Positions 18,029 to 27,333 of a stretch of 35,240 nt of DNA are shown piece by piece (positions within the stretch are counted from its first letter, which is position 1; the number at the start of each line of letters is the position of its first letter). Origin of the DNA: Nitrosomonas sp. GTDB taxonomy: Bacteria; Pseudomonadota; Gammaproteobacteria; Burkholderiales; Nitrosomonadaceae. A program made the position numbers and the translations under genes. Below the pieces are notes generated by a model, which ran no database searches, was not told where the DNA came from, and was given only the letters and a program-made list of their open reading frames with translations. The stretch is from assembly GCA_020890945.1 (NCBI GenBank), contig JAJHPK010000014.1, forward strand, positions 1-35,240, read 5' to 3'.

Positions 18029-19733
18029 TCAGCAATTTTGGGCGTATGCAGTAAGTTTGATTTCTACCGGCATGTTTCGCTTGATATAAGGCGCTATCGA
18101 CTCTCGAAAGAAGATGTGTTAAGGAAGTGTCTTCTGCCTCACTTTGTATAATGCCGATACTTAAAGTAACCACTCTTGCAAGTTGATCTGTAGAATTGTA
18201 ATGAATATTGGCAACGTGCGAACGTATCCGTTCCGCGGTTTTAACGGCTTCATCCGCAGTCGTTTCTGACAAAATAATGACAAATTCATCCCCGCCATAT
18301 CGGGCCGCAAAATCAACGCTGCGAATACAATGTAAAATTTTTTCGGCAACGGATAGTATGATTTCATCGCCCGCAATATGGCCGAGCGTATCATTAAGCG
18401 TTTTGAAGTGATCAATATCAATCATTAATACCGCAAAAGGACGATTATTGCGAGAAAACCTAGCTAATTGATCGTTGATAATAGCATTAAGCTTGTTGCG
18501 ATTGAAAAGACCGGTAAGGCTATCAGTGACCGATAAGGTTTCGAGCAGTTTGTTTTTTTCTTGCATCGCCAGGCTTGTCGTAGTGATTTCTGCGAGATTT
18601 TGCTGTAATTTATCAGCCATCTGATTGAACATATGAGTCAATTGTCCCAATTCATTACGTTGCGAAGTTTTTAATTGAACTTGGAAATTGCCTTTAACAA
18701 TGTCTTCAGTTGCAGAAATCAATTTTTGTAAGGGAACAACTATCGCATGCCCCATCTGAAAAGCAATAATCACTGTAATAAATAGCGCTGCACCGACCAA
18801 ACCGATAAACAAATCACGCTGCTGAATCCAGGCAGCATAAATCGAATCATAGCTTCTATGTGCAATGATGGTTACGGGAGGATTTTTCGATGTATAAGCC
18901 AGACCAATTACTTTTTCTGTCTCTAAACCTTGCGGAATATCCAATTCTTTTGGATTATGTTGCAGCTCTTCTAAATCTTCAATCGCAAAAGATAATGTTA
19001 TATTTTCTTGATTACCCGGTAGGATTCTTCCGTCGCTTGATAGCATGATCCGACCTTCATTATCCAGCAAAAGCACTTCACCCAATGGAGATTTGATAGG
19101 GTCCTTAAGACTGCTATGAATGCTATGTAAATCAAACGTAACAACGAGCGCGCCCAAAATATAATCGTCCACCGATAAAATTGGAACCAAAATGCTTACG
19201 GTTGAAGTGGCAAAGCGCTCATTCCAATGAGGAGGTATAACGACATTGCCTTGTACCGTAGTGGTCTCTGTCCAATTCTCTGGAAATGATTTTGGCTCAT
19301 GCAAATCGACATTACTCGCCAGAATCTGTCCATTCGTATCGATTGCAATCAATTCGAGAACGGTATCTAATCTATTGGATACTGATTTAAAATAATTTTC
19401 GACAAGATTTTTTTGTCGTGCGATTACATTTTTTAAGGAGGAGCTGGTAAGTAAAGAAATTCCATCGGTAAGAATTTTAGAATGGGAAAGTTCACGAACC
19501 GTATAAATTTGTTCTTTGATCCATAATTCTAACTCACGATCAGCGTAGTTTGTCAAAGCGCGTAGTTCGCGCGTAAGATTTTCTTTAATCATCGTTTCAT
19601 TTTGCTGAAACGACAATACGCCTAGGCCAATCGAAGGAATTAACGTGGCCAATATAGAAAATAAAATAATTTTATTTCGAATACTTTTCAAAGTAACAAT
19701 GTTCCTATAACGAAAAACAATGCTACGCTGCAA
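18015..19733 (-). CDS. Membrane diguanylate cyclase (Cache-HAMP-GGDEF)
   Basis: This protein of about 572 residues makes cyclic di-GMP from two GTP. Order: membrane helix (about 20-42), a large periplasmic sensing region of dCache type (about 45-310), second membrane helix (about 312-332), HAMP (VVPLQKLISATEDIVKGNF...), then the GGDEF domain. The active site is intact (RYGGDEFVIIL, GGDEF at 480-484). An RxxD inhibitory site (RSVD) lies exactly five residues before it, so product feedback is expected. The reading frame begins with TTG at 19733. A TTG about 14 codons later (LKSIRNK), preceded by AGGAAC, is equally possible, and no ATG is available near. It converges with the lipoprotein gene. 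Confidence 0.93.
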   Translation of the reverse strand: MQRSIVFRYRNIVTLKSIRNKIILFSILATLIPSIGLGVLSFQQNETMIKENLTRELRALTNYADRELELWIKEQIYTVRELSHSKILTDGISLLTSSSLKNVIARQKNLVENYFKSVSNRLDTVLELIAIDTNGQILASNVDLHEPKSFPENWTETTTVQGNVVIPPHWNERFATSTVSILVPILSVDDYILGALVVTFDLHSIHSSLKDPIKSPLGEVLLLDNEGRIMLSSDGRILPGNQENITLSFAIEDLEELQHNPKELDIPQGLETEKVIGLAYTSKNPPVTIIAHRSYDSIYAAWIQQRDLFIGLVGAALFITVIIAFQMGHAIVVPLQKLISATEDIVKGNFQVQLKTSQRNELGQLTHMFNQMADKLQQNLAEITTTSLAMQEKNKLLETLSVTDSLTGLFNRNKLNAIINDQLARFSRNNRPFAVLMIDIDHFKTLNDTLGHIAGDEIILSVAEKILHCIRSVDFAARYGGDEFVIILSETTADEAVKTAERIRSHVANIHYNSTDQLARVVTLSIGIIQSEAEDTSLTHLLSRVDSALYQAKHAGRNQTYCIRPKLLTVNG

Positions 19734-19867
19734 CTACTTTAGAAATAAATCGAATAAAGGCACTTTACGCCCTTATTTCATTGAAATAAAAATTTCAAGT
19801 TATATTCAAGTATCTTTCCTATCCATTTCAATAGGTTAACTATAAATAATGAAAAGTGATGTAAAAA

Positions 19868-20293
19868 CTACCCAATATTAAGAGGAACAAATTCTTGCTC
19901 AGGATAATTGTTCATTTGATATCCTTGCCATAGACGCGTGGCGATGAAGCCAGCAATTGAATTAGCGTGGAGTTGCAAAGTAGGATTTCCCAATTCTTCG
20001 GTTGTTTGACGGAAAAGCTGTAACCATCGCTCAAACAGTTCTGCGCGAAGATCCGGTAAAGCAATATGCTTAGGCATTGGAGCACCACGAAAACGGCTGG
20101 TGCCACGCAACTGTGCTGACCAGAAGTTAGTCATTTGTACAAAGTGGGCATCCCAGTCAATCACGTGAGATTCAAAGATAGGACCGAGATCAGGATCTTT
20201 TCTAGCTTTGGCATAAAAATTATGCACCAACGCCGAGACATCTTCTTCGGTAAAAAGGTTGGGGTCTGGAACTGAGAATGGTAAGTGACTCAT
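19868..20293 (-). CDS. Group III truncated haemoglobin
   Basis: This 141-residue haem protein of the 2-over-2 globin fold, group III (trHbP), binds O2 or NO. Family marks: VHNFYAKARKDPDLGPIF near the N-terminus, the aromatic HFVQMTNFWSAQL helix, the proximal-His region MPKHIAL (His76), and FERWLQLF after it. Group III members are thought to act in NO or oxygen chemistry in microaerobic bacteria, which fits a nitrifier. Start ATG 20293 (MSHLPFSVPDP). It has its own gap of over 100 bp on both sides and is likely a single-gene unit. Confidence 0.9.
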   Translation of the reverse strand: MSHLPFSVPDPNLFTEEDVSALVHNFYAKARKDPDLGPIFESHVIDWDAHFVQMTNFWSAQLRGTSRFRGAPMPKHIALPDLRAELFERWLQLFRQTTEELGNPTLQLHANSIAGFIATRLWQGYQMNNYPEQEFVPLNIG

Positions 20294-20427
20294 GGCAAAA
20301 AGTATTTATTCAAAATAATTGATCAATCGAAATCATTATGCGACACATGATCATGTGCGGCCACATTAAATCTAAATCAAGAGAATTCAATCTCTTTTAT
20401 TAAACAAAATCTTGCAAAAAAATGTAT

Positions 20428-21378
20428 CTACGCCTTAGGTAAAGGAAATACGACTGATTCCACCACGCCGCTGAGTTCCTCGATGGAAACTTCTTCTCCT
20501 ATCTGTTCTGCGCCTATTTCCTTGAGCCGAGAGATGACTTGTTGTACCAAAATCTCTGGCGCTGAAGCGCCTGCGGTGATTCCAATATTTTTTTTCCCTA
20601 GAAACCATTTTTCTTGCAATTGTTCTGCGCGATCAACCATATAAGCTTCAACATTCGCGTTTCTAGCGACTTCACAAAGTCGATTGGAATTTGAGCTATT
20701 GGGTGACCCTACCACTATAACCAAATCGCATTGATTAACCATTTTTTTAACGGCGTCTTGGCGGTTTTGTGTGGCGTAGCAAATATCATCCTTTTTAGGA
20801 CCGATAATTTTAGGAAACCTGCGTTTCAGTGCGTCAACGATGCGAGCTGCATCATCGACAGACAATGTCGTTTGAGTGACATACGCGAGATTATTTTCGT
20901 TTTTAACTTGTAATTTCTCAACGTCTGTTTCCGTTTCAACTAGATACATACCCTTATCATTGCCTTCACCTTCAGCCTGTCCCATCGTCCCTTCCACTTC
21001 TGGGTGACCTTGGTGTCCGATCATAATGATCTCTTTGCCCTCTTTGCGCATTTTCGCTACTTCAACGTGCACTTTTGTCACCAAAGGACAAGTCGCATCA
21101 AAAACCTTCAGTTTACGTTCGGCTGCTTCGCGACGCACGGCATGCGATACACCATGAGCACTAAAAATCAGAATACTATCCTGAGGCACTTCATCCAAAT
21201 TCTCTACGAACACCGCGCCTTTTTTTTCCAGCCCTTCTACTACAAAACGGTTATGCACTACTTCATGACGGACGTAAATTGGTGCGCCATGCATTTCAAG
21301 CGCACGCTCCACAATTTCAATCGCGCGATCAACACCGGCACAAAAACCTCGAGGATTGGATAGCAAAACTTTAATCAT
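20428..21378 (-). CDS. ispH: 4-Hydroxy-3-methylbut-2-enyl diphosphate reductase
   Basis: This 316-residue enzyme catalyses the last step of the MEP isoprenoid pathway, reducing HMBPP to IPP and DMAPP with a [4Fe-4S] cluster. Cluster ligands Cys13 (NPRGFCAGV), Cys97 (FDATCPLV) and Cys200 ([11 protein letters not shown]) are present. So are the substrate-site His42, His75 and His125 and the catalytic Glu in GHPEVEG. It is complete, of normal length, and starts at ATG 21378. It lies upstream of the truncated haemoglobin gene in the same direction, without obvious coupling. Confidence 0.97.
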   Translation of the reverse strand: MIKVLLSNPRGFCAGVDRAIEIVERALEMHGAPIYVRHEVVHNRFVVEGLEKKGAVFVENLDEVPQDSILIFSAHGVSHAVRREAAERKLKVFDATCPLVTKVHVEVAKMRKEGKEIIMIGHQGHPEVEGTMGQAEGEGNDKGMYLVETETDVEKLQVKNENNLAYVTQTTLSVDDAARIVDALKRRFPKIIGPKKDDICYATQNRQDAVKKMVNQCDLVIVVGSPNSSNSNRLCEVARNANVEAYMVDRAEQLQEKWFLGKKNIGITAGASAPEILVQQVISRLKEIGAEQIGEEVSIEELSGVVESVVFPLPKA

Positions 21379-21462
21379 ATAATTGTCAACAATAAAAATT
21401 TCTGGATAAGGTTACTTGATCATCAAAAATCTGTTTCAACCAATGAGACTTTTATTATGCGT

Positions 21463-22581
21463 TCATTGTTCCTGATATCGTTGGGCCAATGCCACACGCT
21501 TTTCATAAGTTTCTCTAACCAATTGGATATCTTCGAGAAATTGCGGTAGCTCTTTCATGAGTAAGGCTTGTGGACCGTCAACCAACGCTTTATTTGGTAC
21601 CGGATGAAAGTCCACCAGTACCATATTAGCACCGGCGATAATACCCTGCGCTGTAGCGTGCATGATATCTAGCAAGCCATCTGGCGAAGCGGCACGAGTA
21701 CCTACGGAGTGAGAAGGATCGATACAGACTGGCATGCGTGTCAACCGTTTTACCACTGGGACATGAGCAAAATCAACAAAATTACGATGCGGATCTCCCA
21801 TATTGGTTTTCATACCACGTAAACCAAAAATAACTTTGCGATTTCCCTCCGAAGCCAAATACTCAGCAGCATTCAGCGACTCATCAAGAGTAATTCCAAA
21901 ACCGCGCTTGATCAAAACAGGAAACTCTTGCTGTTTACCGACGATTTTTAATAATTCAAAATTCTGTGTATTTCTTGTGCCGATTTGAAGGATGACACCG
22001 GTTGGATTACCCGTTCGGAACAGTGAATTGCGGATTTCTTCCAAATGAGATTCATGGGTTATTTCCATCGCGATGACTTTAATGCCATATTTACCCGCTA
22101 ATTCGAACACATACGGTAAACATGATTTGCCATGCCCTTGAAAAGCATAAGGACTAGTGCGAGGTTTATAGGCTCCCATTCGCGTGCAAACCTGATTGTT
22201 TTCACGCAGTGCTTTCATCATCATTTCTACATGCTCGAGCGTATCAACCGCACATAACCCTGCAAAAACATTCAAGGTATCTTGACCGAAATGTACGCCG
22301 TTGTAGGTGAAATGCGTTGGTCGATCATCATCTTTATGCCGTCCTAACACGCGATATTCTTCGGAAACGCGCACAACGTGATCGACACAAGGAAAGCCAC
22401 TAACTTCTTCGATCGATAACGCTTTGGTATTGCCAATCAAATAAACTTCGGTTAACGATTGTTCCGTGCCGGTTTCTTTATGAATTCGAGTAGATATGCC
22501 AGGAAGCGCGTCTAATCGAGACATCAATTGTTTATATTCCGGACTGTCCGGTTGCGTATTGGGGACAAGAATAAGAATCAT
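21463..22581 (-). CDS. DAHP synthase, type I-beta-like, divergent
   Basis: This 372-residue protein should condense phosphoenolpyruvate and erythrose-4-phosphate as the first step of aromatic amino-acid synthesis. A ferredoxin-like N-terminal regulatory region (about 1-85) precedes the TIM barrel. The core KPRTSPYAFQG (139-149), LIKRGF and DPSH (288-291) are conserved. Other motifs differ from the usual family: AGLCAVD instead of AGPCSVE, GLRGMKTNMGDPHRN instead of the CERGIRTFE type, and VLVDFHP where MIEVHP is usual. The last change puts Asp324 in place of a metal-binding Glu; Cys110, His291 and Asp335 are kept. It is probably a functional relative, but a changed substrate or metal preference is possible. 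No other aro gene is adjacent. Confidence 0.8.
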   Translation of the reverse strand: MILILVPNTQPDSPEYKQLMSRLDALPGISTRIHKETGTEQSLTEVYLIGNTKALSIEEVSGFPCVDHVVRVSEEYRVLGRHKDDDRPTHFTYNGVHFGQDTLNVFAGLCAVDTLEHVEMMMKALRENNQVCTRMGAYKPRTSPYAFQGHGKSCLPYVFELAGKYGIKVIAMEITHESHLEEIRNSLFRTGNPTGVILQIGTRNTQNFELLKIVGKQQEFPVLIKRGFGITLDESLNAAEYLASEGNRKVIFGLRGMKTNMGDPHRNFVDFAHVPVVKRLTRMPVCIDPSHSVGTRAASPDGLLDIMHATAQGIIAGANMVLVDFHPVPNKALVDGPQALLMKELPQFLEDIQLVRETYEKRVALAQRYQEQ

Positions 22582-22740
22582 AGGTTAAAAATTAAACACT
22601 AACTATTGCCGGAAAAGTAAAAAGAATGCGTGATTCTAACTTAAAAAACCTCTGGCTACTACGCCGTTGCCACAATTAGGTTGTATAACCGAATCAAATA
22701 AATGAAACCAGCCAGAATTACCGAAAATCATTCAATCGTA

Positions 22741-23742
22741 TTACGAGCGTCCCAGTAACATTGCAAAAAACTTTTCTCGTGTTGTCTTGGATGAATCTCG
22801 ATAAAGATTATATTTGGCGTGTTGATCAGGGTGTGCGGGATCGATTTCAATTCCCCATAGCGGCGCTAGCGTATTGGGCAAATTAGAATACCGCACATCA
22901 ATGAGAATATTCGGTTGTTCCGGACGAATGGCAAGCAATCCCGCAGAAAAATGGCTAAAGCGTTCAATATCTTGTGCTAGTACCGACGTTTCGGAAACAT
23001 TTGTTAGATCACGCGTCCTTTCAAATTGTGCAATGGATTCGCCTGGATATAGTTGCGGTTGTGATAAAAAACCAGCACGGATCGCATCCACATATAACAT
23101 TCCTTGATGGCGATAAATTGAGCGCCACAGCAGTATGTTTCCAAGAGTTGGTTTAACGATTACCATTTCTGCAACGTGACCTCGTTCTGCAATAACGGTA
23201 TTGGCAAAGGACTCGGCGCGCTGCGACTGAATCCAACCTAGCGTCAAATACGCTGCCGCTAAAAATAACCCTATCCAAGCTACTATCCGATTATTTTTCT
23301 TGAACGCGGTAATTGCAGCAAGCATTAGAATCAACGTAAAAACCGGATCGATGACTGAGATGATGCTCCATGCGATTCGCTCGTTACTGAGCGGCCAGAG
23401 CAACTGAGTGCCGTAGCTGGTAAAGGCGTCGAGCACACCGCTCAAGCAATAACCTAATAACGTCAATAGATATAACCGAACAAAAGTTAATCGCCGCCTC
23501 AGAAAGAACCATAATACAAGTGCGACGATGAATGCGCCTAAGGGTACAAAAAATAAGGAATGGGTAAAGTGGCGATGAAATTCTAGATTCAATAATGGAT
23601 CTTGTTCGGACTGAATCAGTATGTCTGCATCCGCAGCTAATCCCGCGATAAAACCTATCCCTGTTGCCAAGCGAATTTCCGTTTTTTGAGCGCCGGTTTG
23701 CGCCATCGTGGCGCCCAATAAACCCTGTGTAAATAAATCCAT
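22741..23742 (-). CDS. YdjM-family (DUF457) membrane protein, predicted metal-dependent hydrolase
   Basis: This 333-residue protein has four to five membrane helices in the first 180 residues and a soluble C-terminal half. The N-terminal segment carries the family residues: MDLFTQGLLGATMAQ, AADADILIQ, and HRHFTHSLFFVPL with its clustered His. GVLDAFTSYGTQLLWP follows. These His and Asp are the presumed metal ligands of the LexA-regulated, membrane-bound YdjM hydrolases. The substrate is unknown. No LexA box was noticed upstream. Start ATG 23742. It lies 159 bp upstream of the DAHP synthase in the same direction. Confidence 0.8.
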   Translation of the reverse strand: MDLFTQGLLGATMAQTGAQKTEIRLATGIGFIAGLAADADILIQSEQDPLLNLEFHRHFTHSLFFVPLGAFIVALVLWFFLRRRLTFVRLYLLTLLGYCLSGVLDAFTSYGTQLLWPLSNERIAWSIISVIDPVFTLILMLAAITAFKKNNRIVAWIGLFLAAAYLTLGWIQSQRAESFANTVIAERGHVAEMVIVKPTLGNILLWRSIYRHQGMLYVDAIRAGFLSQPQLYPGESIAQFERTRDLTNVSETSVLAQDIERFSHFSAGLLAIRPEQPNILIDVRYSNLPNTLAPLWGIEIDPAHPDQHAKYNLYRDSSKTTREKFFAMLLGRS

Positions 23743-23869
23743 GCGGAAAAAACCGAAAAGAGAAGAAAGAATGTTCGGTTATGATAGCTCTTTTGTGCTC
23801 GTACAACCAAACCGACTCAGAAATATCTCGCAATCAATACTTCGAGACTTTTTTACAAAGTACCTCACC

Positions 23870-24469
23870 CTATTCACGATCAATGACGACAGTTCCATCC
23901 ATCAATTTAACTCGATCGCCTTGTTGAAGATGAGATGCATCAGGTAATCCGATGATAACTTGTCGACCATCGTTCAACGTAATACCAACCTGATACGGAT
24001 AATTTGGATTTTGCGGCGCTTGAGTATTAGTCCCAGGGCGAATGATTTCACGAGCAACGGTTCCTGCGACAACGCCATTAATAATCGCATTAAGCTGATT
24101 GCCTTGCAGGGATTGATGAATAAAATCGACTGCGCCGCAATTCATGCAACCTGAGGGCGATGATGTTGGACGGCGAATCACGCCTGCTTCAGTACTTTTA
24201 ATACTGACCGCATTAGGTGGCGCAGGAATGGCTGTACCAATACGATGAATTTTTCTAGTGGGTTTATTAGCTTCAGGCAAATTTTCTGGTAATGCTTTTA
24301 TGGCAGATTGGTTGGGTTGATTAATATTGATAGAATTCTGGGAAGGCTCAGGTGCTTGTGCAAAAACAAACGGTATTTCAAATGGCACCATTAGAAATAA
24401 AAGCGTAGTAATACGACACAGAACATTTTTTTTCTGTCGAATATCACACATAGACTCATTCTTGAACAT
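23870..24469 (-). CDS. Exported protein of unknown function with glycine-zipper-like segment
   Basis: This protein has about 199 residues. I chose ATG 24469 because AAGGG lies eight bases before it; ATG 24491 or TTG 24494-24496 would add a few residues. A signal peptide (hydrophobic LLFLMVPFEIPFVFA, cut before QAPEP) is followed by a Pro/Asn-rich linker. Two close Cys follow (GCMNCG), then AIINGVVAGTVAREI, a short small-residue helix like a glycine-zipper pair. The C-terminal domain (VGITLNDGRQVIIGLPDASHLQQGDRVKLMDG) resembles the tail of SlyB/OmpA-like 2TM outer-membrane proteins. Likely periplasmic or outer-membrane. It is not clearly linked to the neighbouring tat genes. Confidence 0.65.
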   Translation of the reverse strand: MFKNESMCDIRQKKNVLCRITTLLFLMVPFEIPFVFAQAPEPSQNSININQPNQSAIKALPENLPEANKPTRKIHRIGTAIPAPPNAVSIKSTEAGVIRRPTSSPSGCMNCGAVDFIHQSLQGNQLNAIINGVVAGTVAREIIRPGTNTQAPQNPNYPYQVGITLNDGRQVIIGLPDASHLQQGDRVKLMDGTVVIDRE

Positions 24470-24600
24470 TTGTTTTACCCTTGAGACTATCATCAAAAAA
24501 TTATCTGCTTAGTCGAAACACTAAATCGTAATTGAACACACTGATTTCGTATTACTCAAGTTACGATTATCATTCAATTAACAAAAATTCAAATGAACGA

Positions 24601-25395
24601 TTACTCTGTCTCTGTTGGGTTATTTTTCTGCTGCGGATTATTTTGTCTATTTTGATCGGGAAATATTGGCTCGATAACGGTTGTTTCTTTAACCGTCATT
24701 AAATTTGCCACAAATATGCCTAATTCATACAAAAGACAAAGCGGTATGGCAAGCATAAATTGTGAAATAACATCGGGAGGGGTCAGAACAGCGGCAATCA
24801 CAAAGGATGAGACAATGACGTAAGGACGAACTTCTTTGAGTTTCTCGATAGTAATAACACCGGTTCTAACTAGAATAATGACAAATATCGGTACCTCAAA
24901 TGTTACTCCAAAGGTTAAGAACATCGATAACACAAAACTAAGGTAATTGCCGATATCCGTCATGACGGCAACCCCTTCTGGCGCGAAGTAGGTAATAAAC
25001 TCAAATACTAGTGGTAACGCGGCAAAATAGGCAAATGCCATTCCTGAAAAAAACAGCAAGCTGCTGCCAATAACCAACGGCAAAGCCATGCGTTTTTCAT
25101 GCGTATATAAACCTGGCGCGACGAAAGCCCAGATTTGATACATCGTATGGGGTAGCGTGACTACAAAAGCAACCATCAATGCCACCTTCATCGGTACGAA
25201 AAATGGCGTTGCCACATCGGTTGCGATCATTTGTCCGCCTTGCGGCAGTTTCTCCAAGAGTGGTTGTGCGAGAATGGTGTACAGTTCCCGAGCAAAAAAT
25301 GCACACGGGAAGAACCCTAGCATAATAACGCCCAAAATCCGTATGATTCGCGCGCGTAACTCGACTAGATGCGACAGCAGGGAACCTTCGATCAT
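24601..25395 (-). CDS. tatC: Sec-independent protein translocase TatC
   Basis: This 264-residue inner-membrane protein with six helices is the receptor for twin-arginine signal peptides in the Tat export complex. It starts with SLLSHLVELRARIIR, whose HLVELR and acidic site form the signal-peptide pocket, and has FVAPGLYTHEKR with the conserved Glu after the first loop and LTPPDVISQFMLAIPL late. The last 30 residues form a polar Gln/Asn tail. It lies 24 bp downstream of tatB, the last gene of the tatABC set. Confidence 0.97.
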   Translation of the reverse strand: MIEGSLLSHLVELRARIIRILGVIMLGFFPCAFFARELYTILAQPLLEKLPQGGQMIATDVATPFFVPMKVALMVAFVVTLPHTMYQIWAFVAPGLYTHEKRMALPLVIGSSLLFFSGMAFAYFAALPLVFEFITYFAPEGVAVMTDIGNYLSFVLSMFLTFGVTFEVPIFVIILVRTGVITIEKLKEVRPYVIVSSFVIAAVLTPPDVISQFMLAIPLCLLYELGIFVANLMTVKETTVIEPIFPDQNRQNNPQQKNNPTETE

Positions 25396-25419
25396 CGCTG
25401 TGTTTTCGTCAGAGTTGTG

Positions 25420-25800
25420 CTATCCATGAGATGCGTCACGCTTGTTTTGTTCTGCTGCTTGTGAGTTTGCGTCGACTGGCGTTTTATGTGTTTCAGTTGC
25501 GGAAGCGAATTGATTTTTTTCTGGAACAACCTCTGAAACGGTTGTTTTGATTTGATCCAGATCGTGTTGAACAGATTGCTCGACCGAATGAACCGTTTCT
25601 TCAATAGAAGATTGCATTTTTTTCAATTCTTCCATGCGGATTTCATTGTGAATGTCAGTTCTTACGCTGTACACAAAACTGCGGCAACGCCCATATAAGT
25701 TACCGAGTGTTTTTGCTACGATTGGCAATCGCTCAGGGCCAATAACGATGAGAGCAACCAAAGAGATAACCAACAGCTCCATAAAACTGATATCAAACAT
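25420..25800 (-). CDS. tatB: Sec-independent protein translocase TatB
   Basis: This 126-residue protein has an N-terminal membrane helix (MFDISFMELLVISLVALIVI) and the family-specific Glu and GPERLP hinge. A long amphipathic helix (KTLGNLYGRCRSFVYSVRTD) and a polar, poorly conserved tail complete it. It forms the receptor core with TatC. The FDISFxEL start and GPERLP separate it from TatA. Spaced 40 bp from tatA and 24 bp from tatC. Confidence 0.95.
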   Translation of the reverse strand: MFDISFMELLVISLVALIVIGPERLPIVAKTLGNLYGRCRSFVYSVRTDIHNEIRMEELKKMQSSIEETVHSVEQSVQHDLDQIKTTVSEVVPEKNQFASATETHKTPVDANSQAAEQNKRDASHG

Positions 25801-25840
25801 AACTTATTTCCAAATCAAAACAGTGATAGAAATGAAAATA

Positions 25841-26146
25841 TTATTTTTCAGTCGTGTGATGAGTCGTTTTTGCAGTTGAAGTAGGCGGTTCGGTTGATTG
25901 TTCTTTGGTAACGTTGTTAGGAAAATCATGCGGCACATTTTCTCTTTTCGCTTGCACGTCAATGACATTATCGTGCGCCTGTTTCGCCGTTTGGGTAGCA
26001 TCGGTATCCGCTTCTTTCATACCGTCTTTAAATCCTTTTAACGCTCCACCCAAATCGCTACCCAAGTTACGTAATTTCTTGGTACCAAACACCAACACCA
26101 CAATAACCAATACAATGATCCAGTGCCAAATACTAAATGTGCCCAT
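25841..26146 (-). CDS. tatA: Sec-independent protein translocase TatA
   Basis: This 101-residue protein forms the pore-like element of the Tat system by oligomerising. A single membrane helix ([15 protein letters not shown]), the [21 protein letters not shown] hinge and amphipathic helix (positions about 20-40), and a charged tail rich in Thr, Glu and Gln are all standard. First gene of tatABC, about 35 bp downstream of hinT. Confidence 0.95.
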   Translation of the reverse strand: MGTFSIWHWIIVLVIVVLVFGTKKLRNLGSDLGGALKGFKDGMKEADTDATQTAKQAHDNVIDVQAKRENVPHDFPNNVTKEQSTEPPTSTAKTTHHTTEK

Positions 26147-26181
26147 AAGTTCTCCCTAGAATGAATGGAGCAAAGTAGTCC

Positions 26182-26532
26182 TTAACCTGAGTGTACCATA
26201 GGGGACAATCGTTCTCTGCCACCGATTACGTGAATGTGTAGATGGAATACTTCTTGTCCGCCAACACGTCCAGTATTAATCACAACCCGAAACCCATCTT
26301 GACAACCTTGTTCCTTAGCTAACTTAGGTGCTAACAACATCATTTTACCCAAAAGACTCTGTTGATCATCCTGAATATCGTATAGCGTTTCAATGTGTTG
26401 TTTAGGGATAATTAAAAAATGCACAGGCGCCGCAGGATGAATATCGTTAAAAGCAATGATTTCTTCATCCTCGTAAATTTTGTTAGATAGAATTTCTTTT
26501 CGGACTATTTTGCAAAAAATACAGTTATCCAT
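26182..26532 (-). CDS. hinT: HIT-family nucleotide hydrolase (HinT type)
   Basis: This 116-residue protein is a purine nucleoside phosphoramidase of the histidine-triad group. The catalytic triad HLHIHVIGG has His97, His99 and His101. The N-terminal CIFCKIV carries the paired Cys seen in many bacterial HinT. It is complete and follows hisE after 9 bp, the usual hisE–hinT–tat order in betaproteobacteria. Confidence 0.93.
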   Translation of the reverse strand: MDNCIFCKIVRKEILSNKIYEDEEIIAFNDIHPAAPVHFLIIPKQHIETLYDIQDDQQSLLGKMMLLAPKLAKEQGCQDGFRVVINTGRVGGQEVFHLHIHVIGGRERLSPMVHSG

Positions 26533-26541
26533 AAGCTTTTA

Positions 26542-26865
26542 TCAATTTGTTCGAGATTTTTTTTCTACTATTCCTGAAACGCCCTCGCGTCTTTCTAGTT
26601 CTTTGAGAACATCTTGGGGACCCACTCCATGATGTGCCAACAAAATCATACAATGAAACCATAAGTCTGCAGTTTCATATACCACTTGATGCGGATCGCC
26701 ATCCTTAGAAGCCATCAACGTTTCTGCTGATTCTTCAGCAATTTTTTTCAAGATTTTGTCTTGCCCACCTTGCAATAATTTCGCCACATAAGAAGTTTCG
26801 GCGTTTGCTTGTTTTCGTTCTTCGATCGATTGAGCAAGGCGATCTAAAATAGTCGAATGATTCAT
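26542..26865 (-). CDS. hisE: Phosphoribosyl-ATP pyrophosphatase
   Basis: This 107-residue enzyme hydrolyses phosphoribosyl-ATP to phosphoribosyl-AMP, the second step of histidine synthesis. It carries the all-alpha NTP-pyrophosphatase motif ([14 protein letters not shown] ... [17 protein letters not shown]), with the acidic residues that bind Mg2+. It overlaps the hisI stop by 4 bp (ATGA), so the two are translationally coupled. hisE and hisI are separate genes here, not fused. Confidence 0.95.
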   Translation of the reverse strand: MNHSTILDRLAQSIEERKQANAETSYVAKLLQGGQDKILKKIAEESAETLMASKDGDPHQVVYETADLWFHCMILLAHHGVGPQDVLKELERREGVSGIVEKKSRTN

Positions 26866-27251
26866 TTGGAATATATTTCTTCCGGATTTTTAATGACAGG
26901 TGCAGAAATCACCCATTCATTACCTTCTAGTTTTTGAAAAAAACAGTTATGTCTGCCGGTATGGCAGGCAATTCCACCGGCTTGTTCAACAATCAGCAAC
27001 AGCACGTCTTCATCGCAATCTAAATAAATTTCTTTTACAGTTTGTGTGTGACCCGATTCTTCACCTTTATGCCACAATTTCTTGCGCGATCGCGACCAGT
27101 AAATAGCTTCACCTTTCTCGACCGTCAGTTTCAAAGCTTCTCGATTCATCCAAGCAAACATCAACACTTTGCCGCTTTGAGCTTCTTGCGCAATCACTGG
27201 CACCAAACCATCATCCGACCAATTGATTTTGTTAAGCCAAGTATCTGCCAT
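26862..27251 (-). CDS. hisI: Phosphoribosyl-AMP cyclohydrolase
   Basis: This 129-residue zinc enzyme opens the adenine ring of phosphoribosyl-AMP in the third step of histidine synthesis. Motifs: [31 protein letters not shown], and the metal-binding DCDED...[13 protein letters not shown] segment with the conserved Cys. Normal length. Its stop overlaps the hisE start. Confidence 0.96.
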   Translation of the reverse strand: MADTWLNKINWSDDGLVPVIAQEAQSGKVLMFAWMNREALKLTVEKGEAIYWSRSRKKLWHKGEESGHTQTVKEIYLDCDEDVLLLIVEQAGGIACHTGRHNCFFQKLEGNEWVISAPVIKNPEEIYSK

Positions 27252-27333
27252 AAGTGCAAAAATTATAATAAAAGCAAACGACTAAAATATCATCAATTTT
27301 ATTGATATTGATGTAATTATTTTAATTCTAACA

